Assembly: GCA_964500445.1 (NCBI GenBank)
Contig: CAZCOG010000006.1
Coordinates: forward strand, 105,243 to 169,242
Source: Persicitalea sp964500445
GTDB taxonomy: Bacteria; Bacteroidota; Bacteroidia; Cytophagales; Spirosomataceae
Direction of reading: 5' to 3'
DNA: 64,000 nucleotides
In this document: piece by piece, positions 16,520 through 24,603 of the stretch
How the letters are laid out: every line of letters starts with the position of its first letter
How positions within the stretch are numbered: the stretch's first letter is position 1
Translations under genes and position numbers: made by a program
Notes under the pieces: generated by a model
Told to the model about the DNA's origin: nothing
What the model saw: the letters and a program-made list of their open reading frames with translations, nothing else
Databases searched by the model: none

Positions 16520-17569
16520 ATGATGAACATCTTGGAGGAAACGCGCAAGGTCGACATTTTACAAGTCGTGCAGGGACTGGGCATAAAAATTCAGGAACAT
16601 CGGAAAATTCTCTGTCCCTTTCACGCGGAAAAAACGCCTTCGCTTTATCTCTATCCCAACACCAATACGTACTACTGCTTCGGTTGCGGCAAGCATGGCG
16701 ACGTGATTCATTTCTATGCTGGTTTCTGCCAGTTGGAATACACAAAAGCCATGCACGAATTGGCATTCCATTATGTGCCAGGCTACGTAAGGCGAGCAAC
16801 CCCTCCTCCGCGGGAGTTCACACCAAGGCCCGAAATTCCTGCTGATAATTTGCCTGATACCAAGGAATATGAGTATCACGAAGTTCACACCGAGATTTAC
16901 GAGGCCTTTAAGGAATACTGCAATTCGCAGGGCGAGTCGGAGGTTTCGCAGCAAGCTAGTGCTTATCTGAAAGAGCGTGGTTTTACGGACTATACACTAC
17001 GCAACTTCGGGATTTTTGTGGTGAAAGACTATCACAACGTCAACCACTATATGCGGACCCGTTTTGCAGCGGCGGATTTGCGCGAGAGCGGACTGTATAA
17101 CGAAAAAGACAACCTCGTTTTTTACAAACATCCGATTATCATTCCGTACTACCAAAAAGAGCGAGTCGTGTTTCTGCAGGGCCGAATCATCGGTACTCCC
17201 GTAGACCGGACGCCCCGCTACCAGTTTTTGAGCGGAGTACCCATTCCGCTTTATAACAGTGACCTTTTGCCCAAAATAAAAACCGGAAAGATCGTGTATC
17301 TCACCGAAGGGGCTTTCGACTGTATTACGCTGGTGCAGCAGGGAATGCCCGCTGTAAGCCTGGGGAGCGTGACGATGTTCAAGAAAGAATGGGCCAAACT
17401 TTTTCGGCGATTTGAAATATGCTTCTGGTTTGACAATGACGCCGCCGGGCAAGCGGCAAAAAAAGCCTACCACGCAATATTCCATCAGGCAGGCCTGAGT
17501 ACCCATGAGCGCGATGTCAAGGAAGGGTATAAAGATGTAAATGAGTATTTCGCGAAGCGGAAAGACTAA
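16520..17569 (+). CDS. Minimal DnaG-type primase-like protein (CHC2 zinc finger + Toprim)
   Basis: 349 aa from ATG 16520 (ATG 16523 and an upstream TTG at 16496 are alternatives). Zinc ligands C32, H35, C53 and C56 (CPFH, CFGC) form the CHC2 finger. After a linker comes a DnaG-like catalytic region with IVYLTEGAFDCITL, the Toprim glutamate, and FWFDNDAAGQAAKKA, the Toprim acidic motif. It ends shortly after the Toprim fold, so it lacks the helicase-binding C-terminal domain of a housekeeping DnaG (about 600 aa). Such short primases are common in mobile elements and phages, but no mobile genes are nearby. It is a single gene with its own terminator, between atpH and a convergent beta-lactamase-like gene. 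Confidence 0.85.
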   Translation: MMNILEETRKVDILQVVQGLGIKIQEHRKILCPFHAEKTPSLYLYPNTNTYYCFGCGKHGDVIHFYAGFCQLEYTKAMHELAFHYVPGYVRRATPPPREFTPRPEIPADNLPDTKEYEYHEVHTEIYEAFKEYCNSQGESEVSQQASAYLKERGFTDYTLRNFGIFVVKDYHNVNHYMRTRFAAADLRESGLYNEKDNLVFYKHPIIIPYYQKERVVFLQGRIIGTPVDRTPRYQFLSGVPIPLYNSDLLPKIKTGKIVYLTEGAFDCITLVQQGMPAVSLGSVTMFKKEWAKLFRRFEICFWFDNDAAGQAAKKAYHAIFHQAGLSTHERDVKEGYKDVNEYFAKRKD

Positions 17570-17576
17570 TGTGGTA

Positions 17577-17596
17577 CGGGCGGCTCGCCCGTTTTT
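17577..17596 (+). terminator. Terminator of the primase-like gene
   Basis: Stem CGGGCG (17577-17582) with CGCCCG (17586-17591), a 3-base loop, then TTTTT. It lies 8 bases past the stop codon. Confidence 0.8.
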
Positions 17597-17628
17597 GTTT
17601 TTAGCCAGGCGGGCCGCCCATATCATAA

Positions 17629-18588
17629 TCAATACTGCCATCTGGCCGATTCTTTGAGCGGTTTCCAGTCATATTTGGGTTCATAATGGTTCCATATCAG
17701 CCACGAGAGGGTGCGTAATAGAACCGAACCTTCGTTGTCGGGTTTCCAGCGCTCGTCGGTTTGATTTTTTGTAGTGATACAGAAAACGTAATCGCCGTGT
17801 GGAGCGTGCACCAGTACCACTTCTGATTTGGCTCGATTCACCGCCCCATTTTTTGCAATCACCTGAATGGTGGGCGGAATTTGGGATAATGCATACCCAT
17901 CCCAAAACTGCCGCCCCAGTAGGCGGTATATTCGTTCACTCACGTCGGGGCTGATGACCTCTCCGGCGCGGATCATGGCGACGAGTTCGGCCATTTCGCG
18001 AGGGGTAGTCTGGCCCCAGCCATAAATTTTCCAGGCATCCTGCCGGCCGGGAGTCCGGGAGTTGACACGGGTATTTTTAAAGCCATAGGTAGACAGCCAC
18101 TCATTAATCGCTTCACCGCCACCGGCCAGAGCCTGCATCCACAAACTACCCGTGTTATCCGAAAGCGTCTCCATAAGCATTAGTACATAAGGCAGTGGGA
18201 TTTGTGCGCTGTCGCGCAAAGATCCAACTACTCCGTCATCGTAATGCAACGAATCCCGATAGGTCAGGACTTGATCATATTTTAATTCGCCTTTATGTAG
18301 TTTATCAAAAACGCCACATAAAATCGGGACTTTGACCATGCTTGCAGTGGGAAAAATAGTGTCGGCGTTGATTTCTACGGTACGATTAGTCCGCAGGTTG
18401 CGTACATACACACCTACATCGCCGTGAAAATCTTTTATAGCAGCAACGAGTTTTTGTGTAAGTACTTTGTCGGTTCGGGCACCCTGAACTCTCAGAGGTT
18501 GAGCAAAAGAGTTTTCCAGACTTAGCAGACTCATTATTAACAGGAAAGAATATCTACTCATGGAGTTCTTTAGGTTAGAAAAAAGCAT
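17629..18588 (-). CDS. Class A beta-lactamase-like serine hydrolase, altered motifs
   Basis: 319 aa with an export signal (start at M1 or at M10, MSRYSFLLIMSLLSLENSFA). The fold is that of class A beta-lactamases (PF13354): catalytic SMVK at 83-86, SDN at 143-145 and the third motif as KNG at 246-248 instead of KTG. The stretch that should be the omega loop (about 172-196) shows no clear ExxxN with the deacylating Glu166. True class A enzymes need this Glu, so hydrolysis of beta-lactams is doubtful; a peptidoglycan-related or other serine-hydrolase role is equally possible. It converges on the primase-like gene. Confidence 0.8.
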   Translation of the reverse strand: MLFSNLKNSMSRYSFLLIMSLLSLENSFAQPLRVQGARTDKVLTQKLVAAIKDFHGDVGVYVRNLRTNRTVEINADTIFPTASMVKVPILCGVFDKLHKGELKYDQVLTYRDSLHYDDGVVGSLRDSAQIPLPYVLMLMETLSDNTGSLWMQALAGGGEAINEWLSTYGFKNTRVNSRTPGRQDAWKIYGWGQTTPREMAELVAMIRAGEVISPDVSERIYRLLGRQFWDGYALSQIPPTIQVIAKNGAVNRAKSEVVLVHAPHGDYVFCITTKNQTDERWKPDNEGSVLLRTLSWLIWNHYEPKYDWKPLKESARWQY

Positions 18589-18615
18589 GAGACGGAATAT
18601 ACATCTTGAACCTAC

Positions 18616-18659
18616 AAAAATCGCAGACTGTCATCAGAAATGATAGCAGTCTGCGATTT
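18616..18659 (-). terminator. Terminator of the SdrD-B/Ig-like gene
   Basis: A 13-pair perfect stem (18618-18630 with 18647-18659), extended by inner pairs TCAT/ATGA, followed on the minus strand by TTTTT. It lies just past the stop at 18678. Confidence 0.88.
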
Positions 18660-18677
18660 CTCTGATAGTTCCGGTTT

Positions 18678-20009
18678 CTATTTTTTGCCAGAATGGGTTT
18701 TTGCAATAATTACTGGAACACAGATATTAACCGGGCAGCATTCAACAACCGCTGTATCGGAGACAACACAGGTTTTCTCATCTTTGGTTACCGAATAAGT
18801 GACCTCATAACTACCAGCTACCGACACTGTTGGATTTTGTAAACCGCTGGTAAAACTACCGGGACCAGTCCATTTGTATGAGGGCGTTATGCCTTCGCTC
18901 GGAACACCAACAGCTGTCACCTGCCCCGAAGAGGTCGGGCAAGAGAATAAGCCACTTGTCGCGGTGACTTTCGGCTTCAAAACATTGACCTGGTACTTCA
19001 CGAAACCCTTACAAAAGGGGGACGCATATTTGAAACAGGCATAAACGTAATAAGTCCTAACGCTGCCCTCCTCTGCTGGAAAATTATCGGAAGTCACTGT
19101 GGCGAAGCCATCGGAAGGCTTTGTCGAACCAAGATAAGTTTTGCCGTTGTCTTCAGCTATGTAAGGATCGTCCACCTCGGAATCAAATCGCACCCAGCCT
19201 ATTTCCACCGGTGGCAGAGAGTTAGTTTTTACGGAAAATCTGACGCTTTCTCCCTCGCAAATAGATTTGGGGACGCTTGGGTCAGGGTCTGTGATCGTGA
19301 GACAACACTCAGTCTCGTCTCTCGCTACGGTGATGCTATTCGATGCAATGCAATCGCTGTTGTTGTATTTTACCGTAACGATATAGACGCCGGCAACCGA
19401 AGCAAAAAACGAATCCGTGTCTCCGGGATCGGTCGCACCATTAGGAATAATCCAATCGTAGTTGGCACCTTCATTAGGCGATGCTAATGCTGTAATTTTG
19501 ATTGAAGTCTGGGCGCAGCTAAGATCTCCTTCTTTACTTACCAAAACCACAGGAGCCGCCCCACAGCTGGTCGATGTGCATATCACTTTAATATGGACGG
19601 CTGACAATGACGATAAGTCGGTTGCCAGGTACGTGGCACCTTGATAAACTACCTTGACGTCTATATCGGTGTTATCGGGTACAGAGTTGGTTATGTACTT
19701 TCCCGTATTATCAGTGGTAGAGGACGTAATCAGTTCGTCTGAGTTCTTTTGAAAGAATTTAACTTCCAGGCCAGGCACCTGTAAGCCTTCCTCAATATCG
19801 TAGCTGCCATTTTGGTTATTGTCGCAATACACATAGCCACCCACGCTAGCGGCAAAGGCTTGCAAATGGGTAAGAATTACAAATCCCAGAGCCACAAAAA
19901 CGACTCTTGATAATCGGCTCTGAGAAAGCCAAAATTCCGACAGCTCCACCCTTCTGCTTATCGACTCAGTATTCTTAACATAGAAAATCGGAGAAGTGGT
20001 AGTTTCCAT
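18678..20009 (-). CDS. Secreted SdrD B-like / Ig-like domain protein
   Basis: 443 aa. An unusually long N-terminal leader ends in a hydrophobic stretch (VVFVALGFVILTHLQAFA, about 36-53), likely a signal peptide. Next comes an SdrD B-like (prealbumin-like) domain, GYVYCDNNQNGSYDIEEGL onward (58-140), whose Asp/Asn-rich loop resembles a calcium site. Two or three Ig/PKD-like modules follow, with many cysteines. The end, ECCPVNICVPVIIAKTHSGK, is a short Cys-rich basic tail, not a recognisable type A or B T9SS sorting domain. It is probably a cell-surface or extracellular protein; no enzymatic motif is visible. It stands alone with its own terminator. Confidence 0.75.
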   Translation of the reverse strand: METTTSPIFYVKNTESISRRVELSEFWLSQSRLSRVVFVALGFVILTHLQAFAASVGGYVYCDNNQNGSYDIEEGLQVPGLEVKFFQKNSDELITSSTTDNTGKYITNSVPDNTDIDVKVVYQGATYLATDLSSLSAVHIKVICTSTSCGAAPVVLVSKEGDLSCAQTSIKITALASPNEGANYDWIIPNGATDPGDTDSFFASVAGVYIVTVKYNNSDCIASNSITVARDETECCLTITDPDPSVPKSICEGESVRFSVKTNSLPPVEIGWVRFDSEVDDPYIAEDNGKTYLGSTKPSDGFATVTSDNFPAEEGSVRTYYVYACFKYASPFCKGFVKYQVNVLKPKVTATSGLFSCPTSSGQVTAVGVPSEGITPSYKWTGPGSFTSGLQNPTVSVAGSYEVTYSVTKDEKTCVVSDTAVVECCPVNICVPVIIAKTHSGKK

Positions 20010-20188
20010 CTTTAGTGTGTGATAGCGGTGTACTAGGTTGCCATCCTGGGTTGAGACTACCCAAGCGTTTTGTGTTGACAGTCCAATTTAAGGAAAATCC
20101 TCATATGAACCGACTTTAACAGCTCTTATCGCTCTGGCACATAAACGAAAAGTCAGGTTTGAACAACTGTGTCATCTCGTCGAAGAGA

Positions 20189-20869
20189 TCATTCTTCACC
20201 CAGAAGATCGGGTCTTTTTTTCCGGGTATTTGCTAGTGACTGCTGCATCCGCCATTTCTCAATGTTGGCCTCATGACCCGACAGCAGTACTTCAGGTATA
20301 CCAACGCCCTCGAATTCAGCGGGTCGGGTATAGACGGGCGGTGCCAGCAGATCGTCCTGGAAAGAATCAGTAAGAGCGGATGTTTCGTCATTGAGAACAC
20401 CGGGAATAAGCCGGATAATAGCATCGGCCAGTACTGCCGCCGCAAGTTCTCCCCCGGAGAGAACATAATCACCGATGCTAATTTCTTTTGTTACAAATAG
20501 GTCGCGTACACGTTGATCCACACCCTTGTAATGCCCACAGAGCAGGATCAGATTTTTTTTAAGAGAAAGCGAATTGACAGCTTTCTGGGCCAAACGTTCA
20601 CCATCGGGAGTTAGATATATTACCTCATCGTACGTCCGCGCTGCCAGCAACGACCGCAGGCAACGGGCAATGGGCTCGATCTGAAGTACCATGCCTGCCC
20701 CGCCGCCAAATGCGTAGTCGTCCACTTGACGATTTTTTCCGGTGGCGTAGTCACGAATGTCGTGCATATGTATTTCCACCAGACCTTTGTCGCTCGCTCT
20801 TTTCAGAATAGAATGGGCAAAAAAGCTCTCCATCAGCCGGGGAACTACCGAAACAATGTCAATTCTCAT
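20189..20869 (-). CDS. trmD: tRNA (guanine-N1-)-methyltransferase TrmD
   Basis: 226 aa from the ATG at 20869 (an ATG one codon upstream is also possible). A SPOUT-class enzyme that methylates G37 of tRNAs with AdoMet. Visible motifs are MRIDIVSVVPRLMESFF at the start, DDYAFGGGAGMVLQIEP near 50-66 and the trefoil-knot region LLCGHYKGVDQRV and ISIGDYVLSGGELAAAVL (about 110-150). The start lies inside the end of rimM (11-base overlap), a coupling seen in many rpsP-rimM-trmD operons. A longer frame reaches 21028 but would overlap rimM by 170 bases. Confidence 0.96.
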   Translation of the reverse strand: MRIDIVSVVPRLMESFFAHSILKRASDKGLVEIHMHDIRDYATGKNRQVDDYAFGGGAGMVLQIEPIARCLRSLLAARTYDEVIYLTPDGERLAQKAVNSLSLKKNLILLCGHYKGVDQRVRDLFVTKEISIGDYVLSGGELAAAVLADAIIRLIPGVLNDETSALTDSFQDDLLAPPVYTRPAEFEGVGIPEVLLSGHEANIEKWRMQQSLANTRKKRPDLLGEE

Positions 20870-21425
20870 CATTTCCGTCCTTCTCACTTTCGTCGGCTCC
20901 CCCCGTGTATACTTCCAGAAGTCCCTCGGGAAGGTTGACCCGCACTTGCTTATTGTGGCGGTCCGCATTGAGGACAATGCCGTCCACGATTGGAATAAGT
21001 ACTTCGTTGCCCAGGTAGTCGAGGGCAATAAGGTTTTGGGTAGCTACGGAATAAACTTCCCTTACCGTGCCGAGGGTACCTAAGTTTTCGTCCAAGACCT
21101 CAAATCCCTGAATTTCGTGGTAATAAAACTGGTCGTCTTCCAGTTCCTCAAGCGTTTCGAGGGGCATAAACAAAGACGTACCTACCAAAGCCAGAGCCTT
21201 TTCCATTGTATCCAATCCTTCCAGTTGAACGATGGCCCGGCCTTTTTTCTGCAGGTTGAAACTTTCCACAAAATAAGGAATCAGTTCTCCTTTTATTTCT
21301 AAAAATACAGATTCCAAATCTTCGTACTCCTCGGGATAATCCACATCCAGGTGAAACACGAGTTGGCCCTTAGTACCGTGGCTTTTCACGATATAGCCCA
21401 GTAAGTAACAGTCGTCCTGTGTCAA
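20859..21425 (-). CDS. rimM: Ribosome maturation factor RimM
   Basis: 188 aa. The N-terminal RimM barrel begins CYLLGYIVKSHGTKGQLVF (6-24), and a PRC-barrel domain follows from about 95 (FYYHEIQGFEVLDENLGTLG, then NEVLIPIVDGIVLNAD). It binds S19 and helps mature the 30S head. It lies between rpsP and trmD as usual, 110 bases after rpsP with a hairpin in the gap. Confidence 0.96.
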   Translation of the reverse strand: MTQDDCYLLGYIVKSHGTKGQLVFHLDVDYPEEYEDLESVFLEIKGELIPYFVESFNLQKKGRAIVQLEGLDTMEKALALVGTSLFMPLETLEELEDDQFYYHEIQGFEVLDENLGTLGTVREVYSVATQNLIALDYLGNEVLIPIVDGIVLNADRHNKQVRVNLPEGLLEVYTGGADESEKDGNDEN

Positions 21426-21459
21426 TTCGATATTTGTTATAAATATAAAATAAGATCGT

Positions 21460-21500
21460 AAAAGACCACGAGCCTGCGCGGAAAACCGACAGGCTCGTGG
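21460..21500 (-). terminator. Hairpin between rpsP and rimM (attenuator or terminator)
   Basis: An 11-pair perfect stem CCACGAGCCTG (21466-21476) with CAGGCTCGTGG (21490-21500), followed on the minus strand by TCTTTT. The T run is weak, so partial termination that lowers rimM-trmD relative to rpsP is more likely than a full stop. Confidence 0.65.
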
Positions 21501-21535
21501 GAATAGTCTGGAATTGCTTCGCTTTCTGAGAAGCC

Positions 21536-22369
21536 TTAGGCTTTCTTTTCGTCCTCAGAAGTACCCTCCTCTTTGGAGGAATCTTCTTCTTTGGAAGCCT
21601 CTAGTTTATTTGCCGTTTTTTCAGCGCTTTCGCTGACCTCCTCCGTTACTTCCGCAACCTTCTCGGCTACCGCGATAGCAGCATCCGTGGCAGTTTCTTT
21701 AACTGAGTCAACTACATCACTTGCAGCTTCGGAAATTTTGTCGATAAGGGATTCTGACTTTTCAGAAGCCGGAGCCTCCTCTTTCTTATCCTCAACCTCT
21801 GCGACAGGTTCTTCGGCAGCCGGAGTACTCTCTTCGGCTACGGGTGCAGTTTCCTCAGCAGCTACTTCATCCGCAGCGGGAGTTTCTTCCTCGGTGGGTT
21901 CAGGAGCAGGCGGAGTATTCTTCTTGACGATCGCTTCGACACGCGCCTGATTCACTTTGCGTTCTGCATCGAGTTTCTGGGCTTTTTCCGAAGATTTCTT
22001 CGTGCTGAGAGACTCTACCTTGGCAGCAGTTTTCTCAGCTTTCATGTTCTTCCATTCTTCAAAGCGTGCATCCGCATCTTCCTGCGTTACCGCTCCCTTG
22101 ATTACGCCAACCTGCAAATGCTTGCGAAGCATTACGCCTTCGTGGTGCAGTATTGAGCGGGCGGTGTCGGTAGGTTGAGCGCCTTTCAGCAGCCAATCCA
22201 CGGCCCGATCCGTTTGCAAATCTACCGATGCCGGATTTTTGTTAGGGTCGTATGTACCGATTTTCTCGATAAAACGGCCGTCACGGGGAGCCCGGGCGTC
22301 CGCTATCACGATGTCATACATCGCTAACTTTTTGCGTCCTCGACGCGCTAATCTAATTTTTACTGCCAT
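21536..22369 (-). CDS. rpsP: 30S ribosomal protein S16 with a very long C-terminal tail
   Basis: 277 aa. Residues 1-80 are a normal S16 (VKIRLARRGRKKLAMYDIVI, then KIGTYDPNKNP), which is a complete ribosomal protein in most bacteria. Residues 81-135 form a charged helical part found in Bacteroidota S16. The remaining ~140 residues are low-complexity, rich in Glu, Ala, Pro and Ser, then an Ala/Glu/Val-rich amphipathic stretch (EAASDVVDSVKETATDAA). No function is known for the tail. The gene heads the rpsP-rimM-trmD cluster and has a good -7 box 55 bases upstream. Confidence 0.95.
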   Translation of the reverse strand: MAVKIRLARRGRKKLAMYDIVIADARAPRDGRFIEKIGTYDPNKNPASVDLQTDRAVDWLLKGAQPTDTARSILHHEGVMLRKHLQVGVIKGAVTQEDADARFEEWKNMKAEKTAAKVESLSTKKSSEKAQKLDAERKVNQARVEAIVKKNTPPAPEPTEEETPAADEVAAEETAPVAEESTPAAEEPVAEVEDKKEEAPASEKSESLIDKISEAASDVVDSVKETATDAAIAVAEKVAEVTEEVSESAEKTANKLEASKEEDSSKEEGTSEDEKKA

Positions 22370-22423
22370 TACAATTGTATGGTTTTAAGTGAGGGATCTC
22401 GTCCCTACGTTTCAAATAGGGTG

Positions 22424-22431
22424 CAAATTTA
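22424..22431 (-). promoter_or_regulatory. -7 promoter element for rpsP
   Basis: Minus strand reads TAAATTTG, an exact TAnnTTTG match 55 bases before the rpsP ATG and downstream of the terminator of the OmpA-family gene. No clear -33 box was found. Confidence 0.5.
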
Positions 22432-22462
22432 GCATTTTTTATCTACAATTTTTTATTTGACC

Positions 22463-22501
22463 AAAAAAAGAGCGAAACCAGCTAGGCTCCGCTCTTTTTT
22501 T
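22463..22501 (-). terminator. Terminator of the OmpA-family gene
   Basis: A-rich arm AAAAAAAGAGCG (22463-22474) pairs with CGCTCTTTTTTT (22490-22501). On the minus strand this gives a GC-core stem followed by seven T, just past the stop at 22520. Confidence 0.8.
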
Positions 22502-22519
22502 ATAGAAAAGTCTGAAAGA

Positions 22520-24016
22520 TTATCTTCTAAACCCGGCAGGATAAGTGGAACGCAGGGTGTTGTTTGGCATAATCTTGATTTCAACACGACGGTTGGCCTG
22601 AAGTCCTTCGGGTGTTGTGTTCTCTGCCAGTGGACGGTACTCACCAAAGTACTCTACGAGTAGGCGACTGGGGTCAGACAAGCCAGCCCGCAGAATGAAA
22701 CGCTTGGCGGACTCGACGCGACGACGTGACAGGTTCATGTTATATCCGTAAGAAGCCCGGGCATCCGCGTGACCCACCAGTACGATCCGGCAGTTAGGAC
22801 GCATATTCAATAGTTCAACCACTTTGCGGAGCGTTTCTTCCGAGGCATTGCGAATGGTTGCTTTATCGGTATCGAATTCGATGTTACTGAACAGCGCTTC
22901 GCACTCGTCCTTAGGAAGGTTATTTTTGATAGCATCGGTAATATACTTATCAATGTCCATAGCTACGCCACCACCCGACACAACGCTACCGGCAGGAGTG
23001 TTAGGTTCTTTATCGAAGAGGTCAGCTACGCCGTCACCGTCAGAATCAGTATATAGACGGGGATCGACGGGCTTGGGCATATTGGCTTTGGCAATCGAAT
23101 CGGCATCATCCATGGTAGGATTATAAGGGAGCGGAATCAACTTCTTAGGATCAGCCCAACGCAGGTGGTAACGGCCGCTTGAAGCGTCGTACTTACCATC
23201 TTTGGACATTACAGCGTTTTTGCCCAGCTTGTAGGTCAGCGCAATAGCACCGTACCCCCATTTGTCCAGTTCTGAGTCACCTTTGATAAAAGTAAATATG
23301 CCCGTGGAGGTAGCGTGGTTGGTCAGGCTACTGGCCGTAAGGTCAAGCTTCTCAGTAAGTACGTGGTTAATAGCAAAGGAAAGACCTAAGTCAATGCGGG
23401 GAGATAGTTCGTAGTGAATATCCATGCCCAAGGGCACTACCCATTCGCGGGTGTAGATAGAACCGTTACGCTCCCAGGTTCCTGCCGTTTTGGAGCTTCC
23501 CTCAGTATTGGAAGACAGCAGAAGAGCACCACTATTAAGGTCAAATACCTCAGTATGATAATAGATGATTCCAAACCCACCGCGAGCGTCAAATTTCCAG
23601 CGGCGTAGTTTGTCGGGGCCGAATAACAGCCGGTTAATGTTCATCGTTCCATCCAGCGTTACCTGTACGAAGGAAGGGCTTTCGAATCGGAGATCACGAA
23701 TATCACCCGTAATCTGGCTCTGGTACCCCAACTTGGAACCCTGCAACCAACCGTTCCAGGCTGTGATCTGAGTACCAAAAATAGGAGTCAACTGCTTATT
23801 GAGAGAAAGACCAAAACCACCCGTCAGCTCTTCTCCCGGCCCACGCTTGAAGTCGTACTGCTTCAGGTCACCAAAGAAGCGGGTAATTCCGCCGTAGCCC
23901 GTAATGGACCAGGTGTTCATTTTGTTGGGGCCTTCGTAGCTGCGGTTCTGAGCAGAAGCAGACGAAAAGCACAACGCCGATAAGATTAGGGAAATGTAAA
24001 GGTTTTTCTTACTCAT
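22520..24016 (-). CDS. OmpA-family outer-membrane protein
   Basis: 498 aa from ATG 24016. Signal peptide MSKKNLYISLILSALCFSSA, cleavage near SAQ. The N-terminal ~280 residues are strand-rich and resemble a beta barrel. A thrombospondin type 3-like calcium loop TDSDGDGVADLFDKEPNT follows (about 325). The C-terminal OmpA domain (about 375-490) has NIEFDTDKATIR, LVGHADARASYGYNMNLSRR and RRVEIKI, which bind peptidoglycan. It probably anchors the outer membrane to the cell wall; related proteins serve in gliding/T9SS envelopes but there is no direct link here. A GTG three codons upstream is a less likely start. Confidence 0.9.
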   Translation of the reverse strand: MSKKNLYISLILSALCFSSASAQNRSYEGPNKMNTWSITGYGGITRFFGDLKQYDFKRGPGEELTGGFGLSLNKQLTPIFGTQITAWNGWLQGSKLGYQSQITGDIRDLRFESPSFVQVTLDGTMNINRLLFGPDKLRRWKFDARGGFGIIYYHTEVFDLNSGALLLSSNTEGSSKTAGTWERNGSIYTREWVVPLGMDIHYELSPRIDLGLSFAINHVLTEKLDLTASSLTNHATSTGIFTFIKGDSELDKWGYGAIALTYKLGKNAVMSKDGKYDASSGRYHLRWADPKKLIPLPYNPTMDDADSIAKANMPKPVDPRLYTDSDGDGVADLFDKEPNTPAGSVVSGGGVAMDIDKYITDAIKNNLPKDECEALFSNIEFDTDKATIRNASEETLRKVVELLNMRPNCRIVLVGHADARASYGYNMNLSRRRVESAKRFILRAGLSDPSRLLVEYFGEYRPLAENTTPEGLQANRRVEIKIMPNNTLRSTYPAGFRR

Positions 24017-24091
24017 GGGAAACACCAGTTGATGTGATTCTATTAAAAGCCAAATTTTACAAAATTCTTTTTAAATAAAAAACCGAAAAAA

Positions 24092-24490
24092 AGCAAGCCT
24101 GTAAGCCGGGTTCTGTTTTCCGGCACGAGACCGAAACTCCTATCATTTATCTCGAACTACGGTCACCCGCAGCCTCTAACGACCTACCCATGCCGACGTT
24201 CCGAACGAGCCGGAACCGAAGCGGGCCGCCCCTGGCCGGCACCTATTTGGTCTTTCAGTCCGTAAGGTTTACCTCGCTCCCCTTGTTGCCAAGTGAGACG
24301 GTGGGCCCTTACCCCACCTTTTCACCCTTACCCGATCATAAATATTATGCCAGGCGGTATCTTTTCTGTGGCACTGGCTGTCGGCAGACCGTCACCCGTC
24401 TGCCGCCTTCCCGTTAGGAAGTACGGCGCCCTACACTGCCCGGACTTTCCTCCCCGGCATTTCTGCCGGAGCGATAGGACGGCTTGCCCT
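24092..24490 (-). ncRNA. rnpB: RNase P RNA (bacterial type A)
   Basis: The minus strand carries the universal RNase P RNA signatures: GAGGAAAGTCCGGGC near the 5' part (24448-24462) and ACAGAACCCGGCTTA near the 3' end (about 24101-24116). The ends pair through GGCAAGCC and GGCTTGC to form helix P1, and the 3' side runs into a T-rich tract. It is the ribozyme that trims tRNA 5' leaders. The ends are estimated to within about ten bases. It fills most of the gap between the OmpA-family and DUF4403 genes. Confidence 0.95.
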
Positions 24491-24503
24491 GTTTCGGTTG
24501 GCG

Positions 24504-24511
24504 CAAAGCTA
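24504..24511 (-). promoter_or_regulatory. -7 promoter element for rnpB
   Basis: Minus strand reads TAGCTTTG, an exact TAnnTTTG match ending about 10-15 bases before the expected 5' end of the RNase P RNA, which is the right distance. Confidence 0.6.
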
Positions 24512-24603
24512 AGAAATACTTTGCATTGAAAGGCAGACAGCCTGGTATAAATACCAAATTCCAACGCCTGAATTCTTCGTAAAAAAGCCATTCCCGGCAT
24601 TAT

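Noticed and set aside
16520..18588. A prophage or mobile island around the primase-like and beta-lactamase-like genes
   Set aside because: There is no integrase, transposase, tRNA or flanking direct repeat, codon use looks like that of the neighbours, and both flanks are core genes with ordinary terminators.
17629..18588. An acquired antibiotic-resistance gene
   Set aside because: The altered KNG motif, missing omega-loop Glu and lack of mobile context argue against a resistance enzyme; it is more likely a chromosomal homologue.
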